From Heterobilharzia americana (lineage: Eukaryota > Platyhelminthes > Trematoda > Strigeidida > Schistosomatidae): a stretch of 64,000 bases of DNA. The notes under the pieces are model-generated. The model saw only the letters and a program-made list of their open reading frames with translations, searched no databases and was not told the DNA's origin. The number at the start of each line of letters is the position of its first letter. Positions within the stretch are counted from its first letter, which is position 1. The stretch lies in assembly GCA_944470555.2 (NCBI GenBank), contig OX104134.1, positions 100,248,701 to 100,312,700 of the forward strand, written 5' to 3'. The position numbers were made by a program, and so were the translations under genes. Shown here one piece after another: positions 1 through 12,340 of this stretch.

Positions 1-404
1 ACTTATTGGTAGTCGTGAGAAAAACGTATGTGTAACGTTGAGTGAACCCATGTCTATCTCATAGATTCGAACCCGCACCATCTAGCGACGTTTTTCTAAT
101 AGCCAGAAAAAGTAGCTGGAAAAACACAAAATTCTATATGTGTTGACACAAACTCGAATTATTTGTACAGTGAAGCAACGAGTTTCAGCACAGTATGCGA
201 GAAGATGGATGGCAGTCAAACGGACATCTGTATGCAACAGTTTCTGGGTTAGACTACAGATTAGATTACAGACAAATCCTTCCTCGTAGAACGTTTTTCT
301 GCTATCCCACATGGATATCAAATTTATTTAGAAGGGCTTTCTGTCTGTAGCTGCTACTATTAACAGGCTCAAATAAACAAAACAGAATCTTTTACTTGAT
401 GGGA

Positions 405-530
405 GGTTACTAGTTGCCCGAATAGCTTTGTGGTAACTTCTCGGATTACTATAGCACTGGGTGAAGCGGGTTCGAACCCCCCACTGGGTATCCATTCCAT
501 CAAGGTCCCAGAAACGCCTCGTCAATAGAC
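405..530 (+). repeat. tRNA-like repeat head (SINE-type)
   Basis: A sequence matching the polymerase III B-box consensus (GGTTCGAACCCC) lies at 469-480. A matching A box or cloverleaf could not be drawn convincingly, so this reads as a tRNA-derived SINE fragment rather than a tRNA gene. Confidence 0.45.
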
Positions 531-539
531 ATGAAACTT

Positions 540-900
540 AGGTGGAGCAGAAATTCCTACCGATAGCATTCAACCACCTAACATGTATCAAAGTACACCG
601 CGAAGGCGAGAATCCTAGCTTGGTAGCCTCATTACAGAATGACTGATAGAACTGAGGTCTAGACAACGTGGAACTGGTTGCTCTTCAGGGTCCACTCAAT
701 GTACTTAATCCATTCCCGAAAAGCGGTTTTGAATCTCACAGGGACATCAGTTCCTCAGAGGTTGTAAGTCCACTATGCTGACAGCATGCTTGAGTCGTAG
801 AGTGAATAGGGTATCGCACAAATCACCGACAACTTTGATCAATAGTCAGGTGCTCAAGTGCTCAAGTGTTGACTGGGCTTAATTGGCCTGGATTCTACCT
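540..900. repeat. dispersed repeat related to SINE family C
   Basis: Sequence resembling the copies near 15.0 kb and 28.75-29.0 kb recurs here: the run about a 'caaagt(a/g)cacsgcga' segment, then 'cctagcttggtag', then the 'ggttgctcttcagg..ccactcaatg' segment. It carries no coding signal. Boundaries are approximate. Confidence 0.4.
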
Positions 901-1763
901 GTCCGATTGTCAACGCGGGGGTGTTATAAAGTGAATTGGTAATTCCTCTCGTTTCGCATAAGTAAGTTTGCCCATCAAAACACTAACCTAGAGGATAATA
1001 ATTCAAGCTGAATACCGCTGTCATCTCCGCATTCATGAGTCATCTGAATTTTTCAGAACACCTAGTTAATACATTCAACTACAGGTAATTTCTTTTGCTT
1101 AAGTCACTGTGATACTACCGATAGGTAATTCAGTAGCATGCCTACGTTGTCCAAGTTGCTACACCTCATCAGATCAGCACATCAAGTAACAAAGTTGAGA
1201 TGAAAGATGAAGAAAGAAAGAGGAATCGGTCAAAAGCAGTATAAAGCAGTAAAAGAGATGAAGGAGGAATGAGAAAAATACTGAATTCAGCATAGCGATT
1301 AGGATAATGTGTGCATACATGTGCAGCAGTGACATCTATTCTGCATCATGTCACCGTCTAGAGTCACCAACCACTGATTTCTGTTGCCACTTAGAACCAA
1401 ACTGGCTAATCTGAATCTTCCAAAGACATCATGCAGCATCGCAATAGTTTAGTCTCGCTTCGCAGAGATTTTTTCCATCCTAAACCTACTTAAGTTAACA
1501 TACCGCTACATGTCAGGTGGTGACTAGTCACGCGTAAAACATGCCGCGTCAACCGATTTTCCCATACTCTCCAAAATTTTACACATAATTTCAACATTAT
1601 TATTACTACTACTACTTTGTTCCTGTTTCTCATGAATTTACTTGTAAAAGTATCTGGTTCATCGTTGGTGCTTAAGTTATTCTTGACATATCTAGTTTCT
1701 TATCGTAGTTTTTTTCGCGATGGGAATCTTTCTCACCCTATTACTTAGGTGTTCAACTATCCG
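901..1763. other. no gene seen
   Basis: Open frames are short and lack recognisable domains. The segment around 1310-1440 resembles repeat family D (compare 57930-58080). Nothing else can be assigned. Confidence 0.5.
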
Positions 1764-1778
1764 TGCTTTAACTGAGAT
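1764..1778 (+). repeat. target-site duplication, left copy
   Basis: The 15-mer TGCTTTAACTGAGAT sits directly next to the (ATT)n tail of the RTE copy and recurs exactly at 3095-3109. This is the flanking duplication expected from target-primed reverse transcription. Confidence 0.9.
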
Positions 1779-3094
1779 TATTATTATTATTATTAGTCCC
1801 TTGGGTTCCTAGTGGAACATAGGGCTTCAGTAGCACGTCTCCAGTGACCTCTGTTCTCTGAGATCTTTTGAACCTGGTCCACGACAGCCCAGAAGCTCTC
1901 ATTTCCTCCTCGCACGACCTTCTCCATGTCACCCTCGGACGTCCAACTCGTCGCTTCCCATGGGGATTCCATTCGAGGGCCTGGCCTGACACGTGATGTC
2001 CTCAGTCGGCCTTCTCAGTGCATGGCCAATCCATCTCCACTTCTTCCTGCATATTTGTTGCGTGATAGGTTCTTGGTTGGTTCGTTCCCAGAGTTCCTTG
2101 TTGCTTATTCTTTCTGGCCATCTGATCTTCAGTAACGAGACAGCGTAAGCAGTTGTTGATGAATGTCTGTAGTTTATTGGAAATGCCTTTCGTGACGCTC
2201 CAAGTCTCTGAACCATACAGGGGCACTGACTTGACGTTGGTGTTGAAAATCCGGATGTTGTTCCGCATGCTGAGAGGAGTGCAGAAGATCTCCACACTGG
2301 TTTCAGGCTAATGAACACCTGTCTTGCTTTTCCGATCTTGGCTGACTTTGACATCTTCGTCTGTCCCGCCTGTAGTTGAAACAGTGCTTCCTAGATAGGT
2401 GAAGGAGGTTACTTCCTTTAAGTTTCTCCCGTTGATGGTGATTGGAGTTTGTTGTTGTTGGTGGTGGTGCGGTATCTTCATCACCTCTGTCTTCTCTATA
2501 TTCACTTGAAGTCCCGTCTTCCTTCGCTGACCTGCCTCATCTGTCAACTTGTTAGTTTTTGCCTATGGATATTCAAGTTTATGTGACATCAGGCACAAGT
2601 CATCGCTGGCGAAATCCAAGTCTTCTAGGTTCTTTTCCGCAGTCCAGACAGCGTATCCCCCTCTTCTCGCTGCCTACTGTTTGCTGCATGATCCAGTCCA
2701 CCACAATCAGGAATATCATGGGTGATAGTAGTTGGCAACCTTGTCTCACTCCTGTCTTCACTTCCAGTGCAAAAGCATCACTGAGCTTCCCATTGTGAAT
2801 TACTTGGCTGGTATGTGGCGTCTTCATGTAGTTGTTGAATGAGGTTGATAAAGGTTTGCGGTATTCCGTAGTAATGAAGCAGTTTCCAAATCACCTCTCG
2901 GTCGACGCTGTCAACACGCCTTCTCAAAGTCGATGAAGTTGAGGTAGAGAGCTGATTGCCATTCTATGCTCTGTTCTATGATGATGCGTAGTGTAGCGTT
3001 GCAATTTGGTCGGCACATGATTTGTACTTCCTGAAGCCTGCCTGTTCCGGTTGCAGTTTTGAATCCAGTGCATCTTTAAGCCTCTCCAAGATGA
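1779..3094 (-). mobile_element. 5'-truncated RTE-type non-LTR retrotransposon
   Basis: Reading the minus strand from 3094 to 1779, this insertion contains the second half of an RTE-clade reverse transcriptase, then the C-terminal region (the IRIFNTNVKS and WERTNQEP motifs), and ends in CCCAAGGGACTAATAAT with an (AAT)n tail at 1779-1795. It is collinear with 23025-24290 of this window at high identity. The reading frame is broken several times: around 2547-2600, at 2295-2310, and within the C-terminal part. The catalytic FADD box carries an extra codon and reads FASDD. The 5' end is truncated, and a perfect 15-bp target-site duplication flanks the element. The family is assigned by conserved RTE motifs; equating it with the schistosome SR2/SjR2 group is inference. 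It is not functional. Confidence 0.92.
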
Positions 3095-3109
3095 TGCTTT
3101 AACTGAGAT
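3095..3109 (+). repeat. target-site duplication, right copy
   Basis: Exact second copy of the 15-mer at 1764-1778. The element's truncated 5' end (GATGATGC on the plus strand) overlaps the start of the duplication by about three bases, which is microhomology at the 5' junction. Confidence 0.9.
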
Positions 3110-3704
3110 GGGGTGAGATTATTTGAAGTGTAGGCAGCTATTCGAATAAACGGTTTCCTACAAAAACCATTCTCTAAACTTTCATCTTTTTTCATCTAAT
3201 GTTTCAATTCAGGATTGCTCTTTGTCGTTCTTCCTTTCTTGATTCACAGTGGAAATGAATAACCGAATCGTTTGCTTATCTAATCCTCACCAACTACATG
3301 TAATGGAAATGATTCTGAACTTCTCCCAGATTTATGGAGAGTTGCATTACCCACATATATCAGAAAGAAGGAGGCGAGAGGATCAGAACTATCTAAACAT
3401 TGTCTTAAAGTTGTTGACAATTCTAATAAAAAGGACTAAAGTGGCTAGGAAGTTAGTTTTTCTTAGGATACAGAAACGTGATTGGTCACCTGAGCAGTTG
3501 TAAGAGTGGCCTTTGAAGTCACTCTTACGTAATATTGGATATTGCACTTTGACACACACATGCACGCAGGTACACAGTACTACGAAATGCACTAATCTGA
3601 CATCCCCTTAGCCTTAGTACTTTCAGTACATGGCCCATGGGTCAAAGGGAAATGTGTTTTTTTCCAAACAGAAGATCACACTTCTCTGGTAGTATCAATA
3701 AGTG
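3110..3704. other. no gene seen
   Basis: The 84-codon open frame at 3249-3503 (plus) has no recognisable motif and no splice or initiation context that sets it apart from chance. No repeat was recognised. Confidence 0.4.
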
Positions 3705-4197
3705 NNNNNNNNNNNNNNNNNNNNNNNNNNNNNNNNNNNNNNNNNNNNNNNNNNNNNNNNNNNNNNNNNNNNNNNNNNNNNNNNNNNNNNNNNNNNNNNN
3801 NNNNNNNNNNNNNNNNNNNNNNNNNNNNNNNNNNNNNNNNNNNNNNNNNNNNNNNNNNNNNNNNNNNNNNNNNNNNNNNNNNNNNNNNNNNNNNNNNNNN
3901 NNNNNNNNNNNNNNNNNNNNNNNNNNNNNNNNNNNNNNNNNNNNNNNNNNNNNNNNNNNNNNNNNNNNNNNNNNNNNNNNNNNNNNNNNNNNNNNNNNNN
4001 NNNNNNNNNNNNNNNNNNNNNNNNNNNNNNNNNNNNNNNNNNNNNNNNNNNNNNNNNNNNNNNNNNNNNNNNNNNNNNNNNNNNNNNNNNNNNNNNNNNN
4101 NNNNNNNNNNNNNNNNNNNNNNNNNNNNNNNNNNNNNNNNNNNNNNNNNNNNNNNNNNNNNNNNNNNNNNNNNNNNNNNNNNNNNNNNNNNNNNNNN
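3705..4197. other. assembly gap (run of N)
   Basis: 493 unresolved bases. Frames that appear to run across it are artefacts of translating N. Confidence 1.
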
Positions 4198-4539
4198 CTT
4201 ATTTACATAGATCATTGGGTTCTCCTCATGTATGTGTGAATATCACACGTACATGTAAACTGATAAATTCAATTGCATATGATATCATCGTTCAAATGCC
4301 ACCAAGGCTTACAGGAGTACCCTTGTTTCTTTTTCTCACGATGTTGACCACCGTCGCATAATATGTTCTCCGAATGACCACCTTAGTTCTTTGTTTAACT
4401 GTCAAACTCCATGAATCACGTGAATCACGTCGTGGACATCTTTCTCCGGGAACTGACTGAACAGTGAATAAATTACATTTTTTTATTGTTTTATCAAAAA
4501 ATGAACAGCGCTGGAAAACATACTACTACGGAACATATT

Positions 4540-4880
4540 GAGCAGTAGCTGGGATCCATTCAGATTACTGATCTGTAGATTTCGCTAGGCAGATAGATCA
4601 GATTGATTTCAATACCAGAAGGCCAGTTTTTTTTGTCCGGTGCCGAGCTCATTATCATCAGTGTATTCGGACAAATTCAGTTCATAGATGCACTGAATTA
4701 GTTCAAATCGCTTGAATCTAGCTGCCCGGCTGACTTACATTGACTAGCATATCATACCTTGAATAGGATGATCAATTAGCAAGTGATTTGAAAATTGTAT
4801 GATCAGCGTTAACATTTCTCACATCTGGGTGATTTTTCAGCTGCCAACCAACTGTAGTGTCAACAGGATTTCCAACAGAA
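4540..4880 (+). repeat. dispersed repeat family E, forward copy
   Basis: This closely resembles 54200-54600, segment by segment: 'ttactgatctgta', 'gccgag', 'cggacaaattcag', 'ccggctgacttacat', 'ataccttgaata', 'catttctcaca' and 'gtgtcaacagg' occur in the same order. It has no coding potential. Confidence 0.7.
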
Positions 4881-4884
4881 CTCA

Positions 4885-5150
4885 GCCACAAACGAGCGAA
4901 ACGCTAGTCTGGTGTTTAGATTACTCTGATCTGGCTGGTTGGATGGCAAAATCTGCAGATCATCAGCCTGAGTGATTTCCAATTACTCAAGTTGTCCCGT
5001 AGTAGTATGTTTCCCTAGTTCATAACACTTTTGTGTCGGAGATCACACGTTTAGTGATTTTGGTTACGTAGTAGTGGTTTCCAACATAAACCCTGTTGAC
5101 ACAACAGCACCAGTTTGAAAACTACTCAGCTGTGAGAAATAGGTCAGTAT
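4885..5150 (-). repeat. dispersed repeat family E, inverted copy
   Basis: The reverse complement reads 'atttctcacagctgagtag', then 'gtgtcaacagggtt', then 'ctccgacacaaaag', then 'actcaggctgat'. These are the same modules seen in family E copies at 43.0-43.3 kb. Together with 4540-4880 it forms a head-to-tail-inverted pair. Confidence 0.6.
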
Positions 5151-7288
5151 AATGAAATACCTTTATGCTCGCGACATTTAAATACCTCTTCCTATGTGTA
5201 CTAGTGTCTTCCCTTGTATTTTGATTTTCTCCGTACTGTAACAAGGTACTCAACAAGAATTACCACAGTTTTGTTCAGGGTTCCACACCGTTCTTTATGT
5301 CGACATGTGTTTTACCTGTACATGGAACTAAGTATAGCCATTCCACTGGTAGTACTGCCGTTCTTGAATTAAACCGTCTCTACATTTTCTCACATTTGTT
5401 TTCGCTTGAAAGTGTGTTCTGTATTGTTGATTACTTTCACAACTCCATTCTAGTTCCCCTCTGCCTCAATTTTACACTTTTGCCGTTTAGCATACAGTTT
5501 GTGCTACTTACTATTAATGAGTAGTGTGACCCCTTTTCGCACAATGTTACCTTATCCAAATCTTTGTTTGCTCATCACGGCGGTTATAATCATATTTGGT
5601 TCGTCGTATCTTCCCCACTTAGTCATTAAGTTGAGCTCCTTTCGGTTGTTTCTCTGATACTCTGTCCTCTCTTGAACATTTTCTGACATCATACTCTTTA
5701 TCTCACTCTGGGGATCCACGCGTTCTCCATGTTTTCCTATGGTTTCATCTGGGCACAGTTTTTGTAAGATGCTATTAACGGTGATAAGCCGAAGATCCGA
5801 CAATTGTAGTTTGTTAATCATTACTGCTTATAAAAACAGAAAGTGCGGTAATTCAGACGAATCCAGTGTTTTGGATTTTACGCGTAACTCGGGCTTAGGG
5901 TTTGTTTGTTTAAGAATCGGTTGGTCGGCATAGTTTTGAAATTGTTGGAAAGAAAGGCGTATATTTTCTATCTGTAAATTCGAAGACTTATAATCATAAT
6001 TATGGTGTTTGATTGATTTGTAATGTTGATATAAGATGATGACTGAAAGTGGAATAGAGACCTGGGTCCGTATTGGATATGAACCATTGGCCTCTATGTC
6101 ATTGACTCAACACGCTACCTCACTTCAAAGCGGTAACCGTGAGCCTGAAGGTTGATGAAAGTAAATGAATCACATTGGAACTACTGAATCCATGATGAAC
6201 TAATTTATTATTGTGACTAAAAATAGACGGCCAAGTACTATGGAGAAAAATTATTTATCAGATTATTAATGATCAGTTTAAAGTAGAACGAATCTCCCCG
6301 GATTGTCCGTGATAAGTCATGGCCTGCAGGAGTACGACGAGGGATTCCCAGACTTCTTGACCATTATCATATCATACATATCTATATCCTCAGAGTCAAT
6401 TAGGGAAGAAATTCTGTCACACCCATACAGTAAGAGGTTTCTGTTGATTACTACCGCCTCCCGACTAGGGGTATGCATCCGAACCTCTAGTGTGAGGTAA
6501 ATAAATCTCTACAATTTATTTAAGATGCATGAATTGAAGTAACTAGAAACTATAGTCAAGTTAGAGCTCTGCAGTCTAATAACACCAAATAATAATATAG
6601 TGGGTAGCCAGTTTGTACTTCACACAATATTTTGAGAGGTATGAATGTTTCCAACTTGAAACCACCTTGAATCCAGGCTCTAGTTAACTTGAAATTTCAT
6701 TTTTCTATGAGTTTATAAACACCGATATTGTTGTACAAAACACCAAGTTACTTACAAATGAATAAGTAGTCAGTTTATAAATGAGCAACTTCTCGGGTTT
6801 ATTTCCATTCTGAAATCATCCGATAATAAGCGGAAATCGAATATTGTGTAATCCTAAAATTAGGATGACTTGAATCGACAAGGTTATAATTGTTGGTTTT
6901 GAAAAGCTGCTTCACTCTTTAAATTCGTAATCTTTCAGCTACACTCAAGTTATTCGGAACTGAATCTCTGAAGATTTCTTAGTCTTCTGAAGCCTCAGTA
7001 AAGATTTATTGGTAGTTCTAATAAAGCATGAGATCTGCGTTGAAGATTATGTGGAATACTTTAGCTCAGAGTGGGAATGTTCAGAGTAATTTCCCCCTGG
7101 GTTGAGGTTTTATTTGGTAGTTGTTTCAGCGTCATGTTAGAAATCGTCATCAGGAGCTTCTCATGGATGTGAAGTAATTGATTGCGCATACCTGAGTCTA
7201 ACTTAGTTATTCGCTTGGTGAGTGTGTGGGCATATACTGAACCTGATTGACTCGCTTTTCACCTCTATTTTTTCAGAAGTGTGTGTAA
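5151..7288. other. no gene seen
   Basis: Only short, featureless open frames occur on either strand. No retroelement motif or SINE copy was recognised in this 2.1-kb stretch. Confidence 0.45.
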
Positions 7289-7709
7289 TCATGTGGTTGG
7301 TTGACCTTTCTTGTTTACACTAGACTGTGGCTGACTCATTTTGTTCAGAATGGACGCATGAAGGTAGTCTCGATCTGATTGGTTGATCCCATTCTTTATG
7401 CTGATTGGTCGGTTGGCTAGTTGGCTGATTTTCTTAAACTGAAAGAGTCCTTTTAACCATTGATGACTTGAGCGTAGGGCGTCTAAATATTCTCTGTGTG
7501 CCCTCGAGTTTGCCTGTTGCAGGTAGTGACATCCACAGTTATTAAGATTGACTTTGTTGAGCACCTTGATCTTTTCTGTCTTGCTGAATGGTTATTTGGG
7601 TAACATCAAGACATCTTTTAGTGACTTTTGGTCTGTGTCATACTGGGAAACCCAGAGGGTGAAGTAGTCTGTCTGCTGCTTCCTAGATATTCTTGACGTA
7701 TGGCAGAAT
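7289..7709 (-). pseudogene. Penelope-like element fragment (GIY-YIG endonuclease region)
   Basis: Translating the minus strand from 7709 gives ILPYVKNI, a stop, EAADRLLHPLG, a stop, then HRPKVT. This is the linker found between the reverse transcriptase and the GIY-YIG nuclease of many Penelope-like elements (ILPYVKG.SE..ERLL.PLG..VGHRP). After a frame change near 7575 it continues as VLNKVNLNNCGCHYLQQANSR, in the position of the GIY-YIG core, with the expected YIG glycine replaced by Gln. Two stops and a frameshift make it a pseudogene. It differs clearly from the nuclease at 39784-40239, so it belongs to a different PLE lineage. The assignment is from remembered family motifs. Confidence 0.62.
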
Positions 7710-10700
7710 GATTCTCCTGTTAGTTTCTATGGTAGATTGTGTTTCTTTTCACCCAAGGAATACCTAATACAGGTCAAAAATTTGTAAATATTATTATCAT
7801 TTTCCGACCCTAAACACTAATCTTTTCGATAAATTTTCATTCAGATCACTGTTAAGAGAAAAAGGGCTTTTGTTTCACTGTATTCCAGAATGAAGAGTTT
7901 GTGAGCATATTGGGACTGCCTTTATGAGAAGATTACATTACAACGCAGAGACCTCAAGCAAGCAAACGAAACCATCCAATCACATAGCTGCACATTCGCC
8001 TGAGAAAATTAGAGACAGGAAGTCAACCAAACAGGTTCAGCATACCCCCATACACTTACCAAGAGATCACTCAGGTTGGACTCAAGTAAAGGAGTACGTT
8101 ATAAATATCCATGCAAAATGAATTACGTCACATCTGTGCGAAGTTCTGATGATCTGGTGAGGATATGTCTAGCATGATGCTCAAACAGCAGTCGACAAAG
8201 CCCCCCACTCAAAGAATAAATTACTCTGAAACATAAGTACCTTGAGCTACGAATACTAGCCGCAATTCTAGATTGCATCTTAACCCTGAAGATAGCATGC
8301 TTGGAAAAGAACAACAGACAGTGAGTCGCTTTAAATGGAGTAAAACCATTTACTTCATATATCAAGGGAACTGTAAATATGATTGATCGGGATAGCTTAA
8401 CAGCTGGCCAAAACCTCAGTGACCGAAGCCAAGTTGAGGTCCGATAGGCAATTGGATCTTCCAGTTTAATCGGTAGAATGCCGATGCAACAGTGCTAATG
8501 CCACTGGTTTGAGTCCCATATCGATTCAGATTGCCGCTTTAGCCTTCCATTATCACCCCTTACCAATACTCCGGTAAAGGCTGCTGTGAAACAAAATTGT
8601 TTAACAAAAATTTTTATCACCGTCCGTGTTTATTGTTTTTGGCATACTGATGTAAGGAATGAAAAAATGCGAATCTCAAACACGTATGCTTGGCTGAATT
8701 TTTTCACTTATAAGATATTTCACTCAGGAAATACAGCTTGGTACTAAGGTATAGGTCAGTTCAAGGGCTTTTTATTGGCACCTCTGTGATTTCCGCAGCA
8801 CTTTCTGCCGTTAAAAGACCTCAGTTATTGTGCCTAAATCCACTTTCTGTGTTCGAAAGAATGGTGGGAGAGTTTCTCCGTCCTTGAACAACCGTATCTG
8901 ACCTTAAGGTGACCATTCACGTTGAACGTAACTGTACAGTTTTTAGGGGAAAATTTGAATTAATGAAAGAATGATCTTAATTATAGACAGACTTGTACAG
9001 AATTTCGATGGTGATAATGAAGAATGACTCAAAGAGAATTATTTCTTCTATACGATTTTCTCCCATTTTGTCCTACTTCTAGGGGATTTCACATGTGTCT
9101 GTATCTTCCATAGAAGGATAGAATTATGGACAAGAAGTTTCCATAAGAGTATGTCTAAGTACTACAGCTGGCTCTGAAAAGAGGACTCATCTACTGTTTT
9201 TTAGTTGGTTTATGACTTAACTGTCAGGTTTTGTACTTTTAAATCTATAGATCTTTACCTAATATCCAGTTTCATCAACCTGATGTCCATTTCTACTGCT
9301 CAAAGTCTAAATGCTACATCCTTAAAGTTGCGGGGCGATAAGAAACCTCCTCGAGGAAGCTTACATACCTTGACAACAAAATTCAGATGGTTTAATGGTA
9401 TGCAATCTCACAGATTAATACCTTTATCGTAGGTACTTCTACTGTAAACAATAAGAGGCAGTCGCAATTCTAAGCAGGTTCCTAAACGTTGTTAGAAAAC
9501 AGTATCTACTGTGATTTTCTTTCGTCTGTACAATAAAAAGAAATGCAAAACAGCTGTTTCCTTATTGGTGCATTCAAGGTCATTTAGTAGTCGCTCAAGA
9601 ATGACAAAATTCTATGGGCAAAAAGTAACTGAACAAAATCATTTGAGAAATGCTGTTTTGGTCTTGTTTTTTATTATTTCTAAGTAGTTTAAACCGACGA
9701 GCCTGTTGGGAATCTACTCCAACACTGTGCAATCTCTCAGAGAGTTTGTTACTTGTCATTCATCTTGCTAGAATTCAGTTTCCTAAGCTTTCCAACTTTT
9801 ATTCATACCAAATACTCCGCTTCAAATCAGCCGAAACGTGGAAAACGTGAATGTCTTCAGATAAGAAGTGATATCGGTTGTATTGTTTTATTGATTCTAA
9901 GAGTCATTCTGATTATTACACAATTGGTAACACTGTTGTATAGATTACTTGGTTCAGCAGGTTTTCATTGGCCCCTCACCCATTTCTGTGTCACTGACAG
10001 TTCAGAAATAATGACAGCCTGTTGAGTGAAATCAATCAACCCAGCATAATATGTATTGTGGCATTTGTTTTGTGCTTGAAGTTGATTGGCTGGTTCATTT
10101 TTATAAATTATGATGCGTCGTGGTCAGGTAATTCAGCAGTGCACATACTGATGAGTCAGATCGCTTGAAATAGGTACGGTCAATAAACGTGACTGAGAGG
10201 GCTGAATTGTGTGACTCATTGTGTGCAAGGTTAAATTGATTATAATATATGAATGGGCAGACAATTACGTTCCCGGGCAATCACGTGCACGGTCATCGTT
10301 AAGACTGAATAGTCGACAGAATCACATGCTTGACATAATTACAAGTCAGACAAAAATTTTAGCAACTTACAGACGGGATTAACTTGGGAACGCAGCACAT
10401 ACAAGCTCTTTTTCAGAACTGACTGGTGAATTAGTTTATCCACGCTTAAGATTCTCTGCAATTAGTATTTCAGATTGGGGATTATAACTATCTGCGTCGA
10501 GAAATTCAGTCAAGCTCACTCACACAATCTTATGTACCTGTGTTTCCAGTGACATTGGTATAGACTCAGTTGCATTTTAAAGATCGCCAATAAGATTACA
10601 TTGTTAGTCAAGGTCATGAAGATTAGCAGCAACCAATCAGAATATCGTCACACATGCTAGCACTCTTCATGACTTGATCAGACAACAGCAATTGGTTCAT

Positions 10701-10999
10701 GTATACGTCGTATGTAAGCCTGAGTAGGCGAAAATCAACACAAATGCTAACCTCGGTGTACTGGATATTAATAGACAAATTTTATGTTTCAGACTATTGG
10801 TCATACTCATAGAAAGGAAAACCTCATTAGGTGAAAGTTAACAATGAAAGAGTTAAAAATGGATATACCTTGAGGAATGCCTGAACCTGTGAATATTCAT
10901 GCAATATCAAAGCATCCGCATAGCAGTTCATATGCCAACAGATGTTGATCAATTCGATCCGGTATAACGATGGCGAATTCAATGCTATATTCGTCAGTC
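7710..10999. other. no gene seen
   Basis: The longest frames (65-92 codons) have no domain, signal or splice context that stands out. A hydrophobic stretch occurs at about 9753-10025 (plus) but is too short and too ordinary to call. No named repeat was recognised. Confidence 0.4.
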
Positions 11000-11130
11000 G
11001 GAAAACCATTTAAAACCTGGAGGCAGTGGATAGCTGTTTCGTCCCTGTATGAGACCCCTCAGCAGTGCGCACACACAACCCGCCCTGGCAAAGGTAGGAC
11101 CCTCAGATCCTGTTGCAAGCATATTACTAC
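11000..11130 (-). repeat. hammerhead SINE family B, minus copy
   Basis: On the minus strand this reads GCACTGCTGAGGGG, a stem-II hairpin GTCTC/GGGAC with loop ATACA, then GAAACAGCT and a 3' segment like 'cctccaggtttt'. Stem II is fully paired, but the core reads CTGAGGG instead of CTGANGA, so the ribozyme is probably dead. A plus copy follows at 11330-11480. Confidence 0.65.
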
Positions 11131-11329
11131 CTCCATATCAATCAATACCACAAACCTCCAGACTGGAACTAGCGTCCAGACCTCATTACATACACGCCTC
11201 AAGATGGATTCCCATAGTTCTGTCAGGAAGGCATGTGTAGTCGACTAAGCTACATCCGAAGACACGGAATTTGATGATGGTAGAGCGTAATACACGGCTA
11301 AGTGACAGAAACAGAGGAATGTCCACCAC

Positions 11330-11480
11330 TGGATTTCGAGCCAGTGACTGAAGGACACCAGATTTAATGGTTATGGGTGCGGCCCCTGGTGGGGTCATCG
11401 GCGCCCACTGCTTAGAGGCTCCATACTAGAATGAAAAAGTTGTCTGTTTCTCCTAGCTTACGAGTGGTTCTGATTTAGAA
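11330..11480 (+). repeat. hammerhead SINE family B, degenerate plus copy
   Basis: The order 'gggtgcggcccc', 'cactgcttagaggctcc', 'atactagaatgaaaaag', 'tgtctgtttctcc' follows the family B head, core and tail. The core is degraded (CTTAGAG for CTGAGGA). It lies in inverted orientation relative to 11000-11130. Confidence 0.5.
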
Positions 11481-11739
11481 ACCCTTCATCCCAATTTGGA
11501 AGGCGATTCTTGTTTATCCTGGCATTTCCGGTTTTCTTTTATAAGTTAGCGGGTAAATCATTTCAGAAAAAGGATAGTTTTAATGTTTACTCTTCGGTAT
11601 CTTTCAAACTCTAGTACCTAGAGTCTTCTGGACGTAATGGGTGCCAAATAGTCAGGGAAACACAATTTAACTTCCGGTATTCAGACAGAATTTCATTCAT
11701 TGACTGCAGCCATTCAATAAAAGTTTCAGATGAGGTCAT

Positions 11740-12115
11740 GTTGTGCCTTGTTAGTTGGTTGTTGGCGATAGTCAGGTAATCCTGCTCCACTTCGGTTTCG
11801 CGCTTGTTGGTACTCGTCAGAGAGGCGCGACTGCAACCCCCAGAGGGAGCTCATGTCCGTCTTCCCAGAGATTTGAACCCACATCACCTAGTGTCGAAGC
11901 TAGAGACGTTACCACTGATCTATCCAGGTCACGATTGACCTCTCACTGGACTGGGTTAGATACATCGATTGATCACTTCAGTGCAACCTCAGTAATGACC
12001 GAATTCTGTCGATCATTTTACAATGTAACCACCAAGCTAGGAGGCTGGTATTCGCTGGGCATTTTGATGGATGTTGGTTGCCTGGGAGCAGTCAGAAAGC
12101 AATCTTGCTCGACCT
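11740..12115 (-). repeat. tRNA-derived SINE family C, copy 1
   Basis: The minus strand carries an A-box-like 'gatagatcagtggtaacg' and a B-box-like 'gggttcaaatctc', preceded by the family segment 'tggtcactgag..tgtcta..ccagtc'. It resembles 19420-19690 and 37840-38060. There is no hammerhead in this family. Confidence 0.6.
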
Positions 12116-12340
12116 AGGCTTTATGCTTTTTGGTAGTTGTCAGCAAGAAGAGTCTTCCACCCCAGGATTGAATTGAAGCCACATCAACCAATGATGCAGC
12201 TAGATACGCTGATACTAAGCTATTTAGGCCAAGATTGACCTCCTGTGAGACTGGGAAAGTTGCACTGATCGGTCAATACGAAATTGGTTACTCCCTAGTA
12301 ACCGATCAACTCGTCTTATCCCTTTGCAACAGGAATTTGA
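12116..12340 (-). repeat. tRNA-derived SINE family C, copy 2 (tandem)
   Basis: This repeats the layout of the preceding 11740-12115 copy in the same orientation: B-box-like sequence, 'gcttagtatcagcg', 'cacaggaggtcaat', 'ttggtcatt'-type tail. The two form a direct tandem. Confidence 0.55.

Noticed and set aside
469..480. Functional tRNA gene at the B-box matches (also 16.0, 19.5, 47.2, 53.7 kb)
   Set aside because: None folds into a full cloverleaf by eye, and most belong to recurring SINE heads.
1926..2135. Frames antisense to the RTE copies (also at 2559-2798, 18380-18656, 22923-23177, 23271-23540, 23771-24206)
   Set aside because: They are shadows of the retroelement coding strand; no independent signal.
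3637..4361. Open frames of about 180-220 codons across the N run
   Set aside because: They consist almost entirely of unknown residues from the assembly gap.
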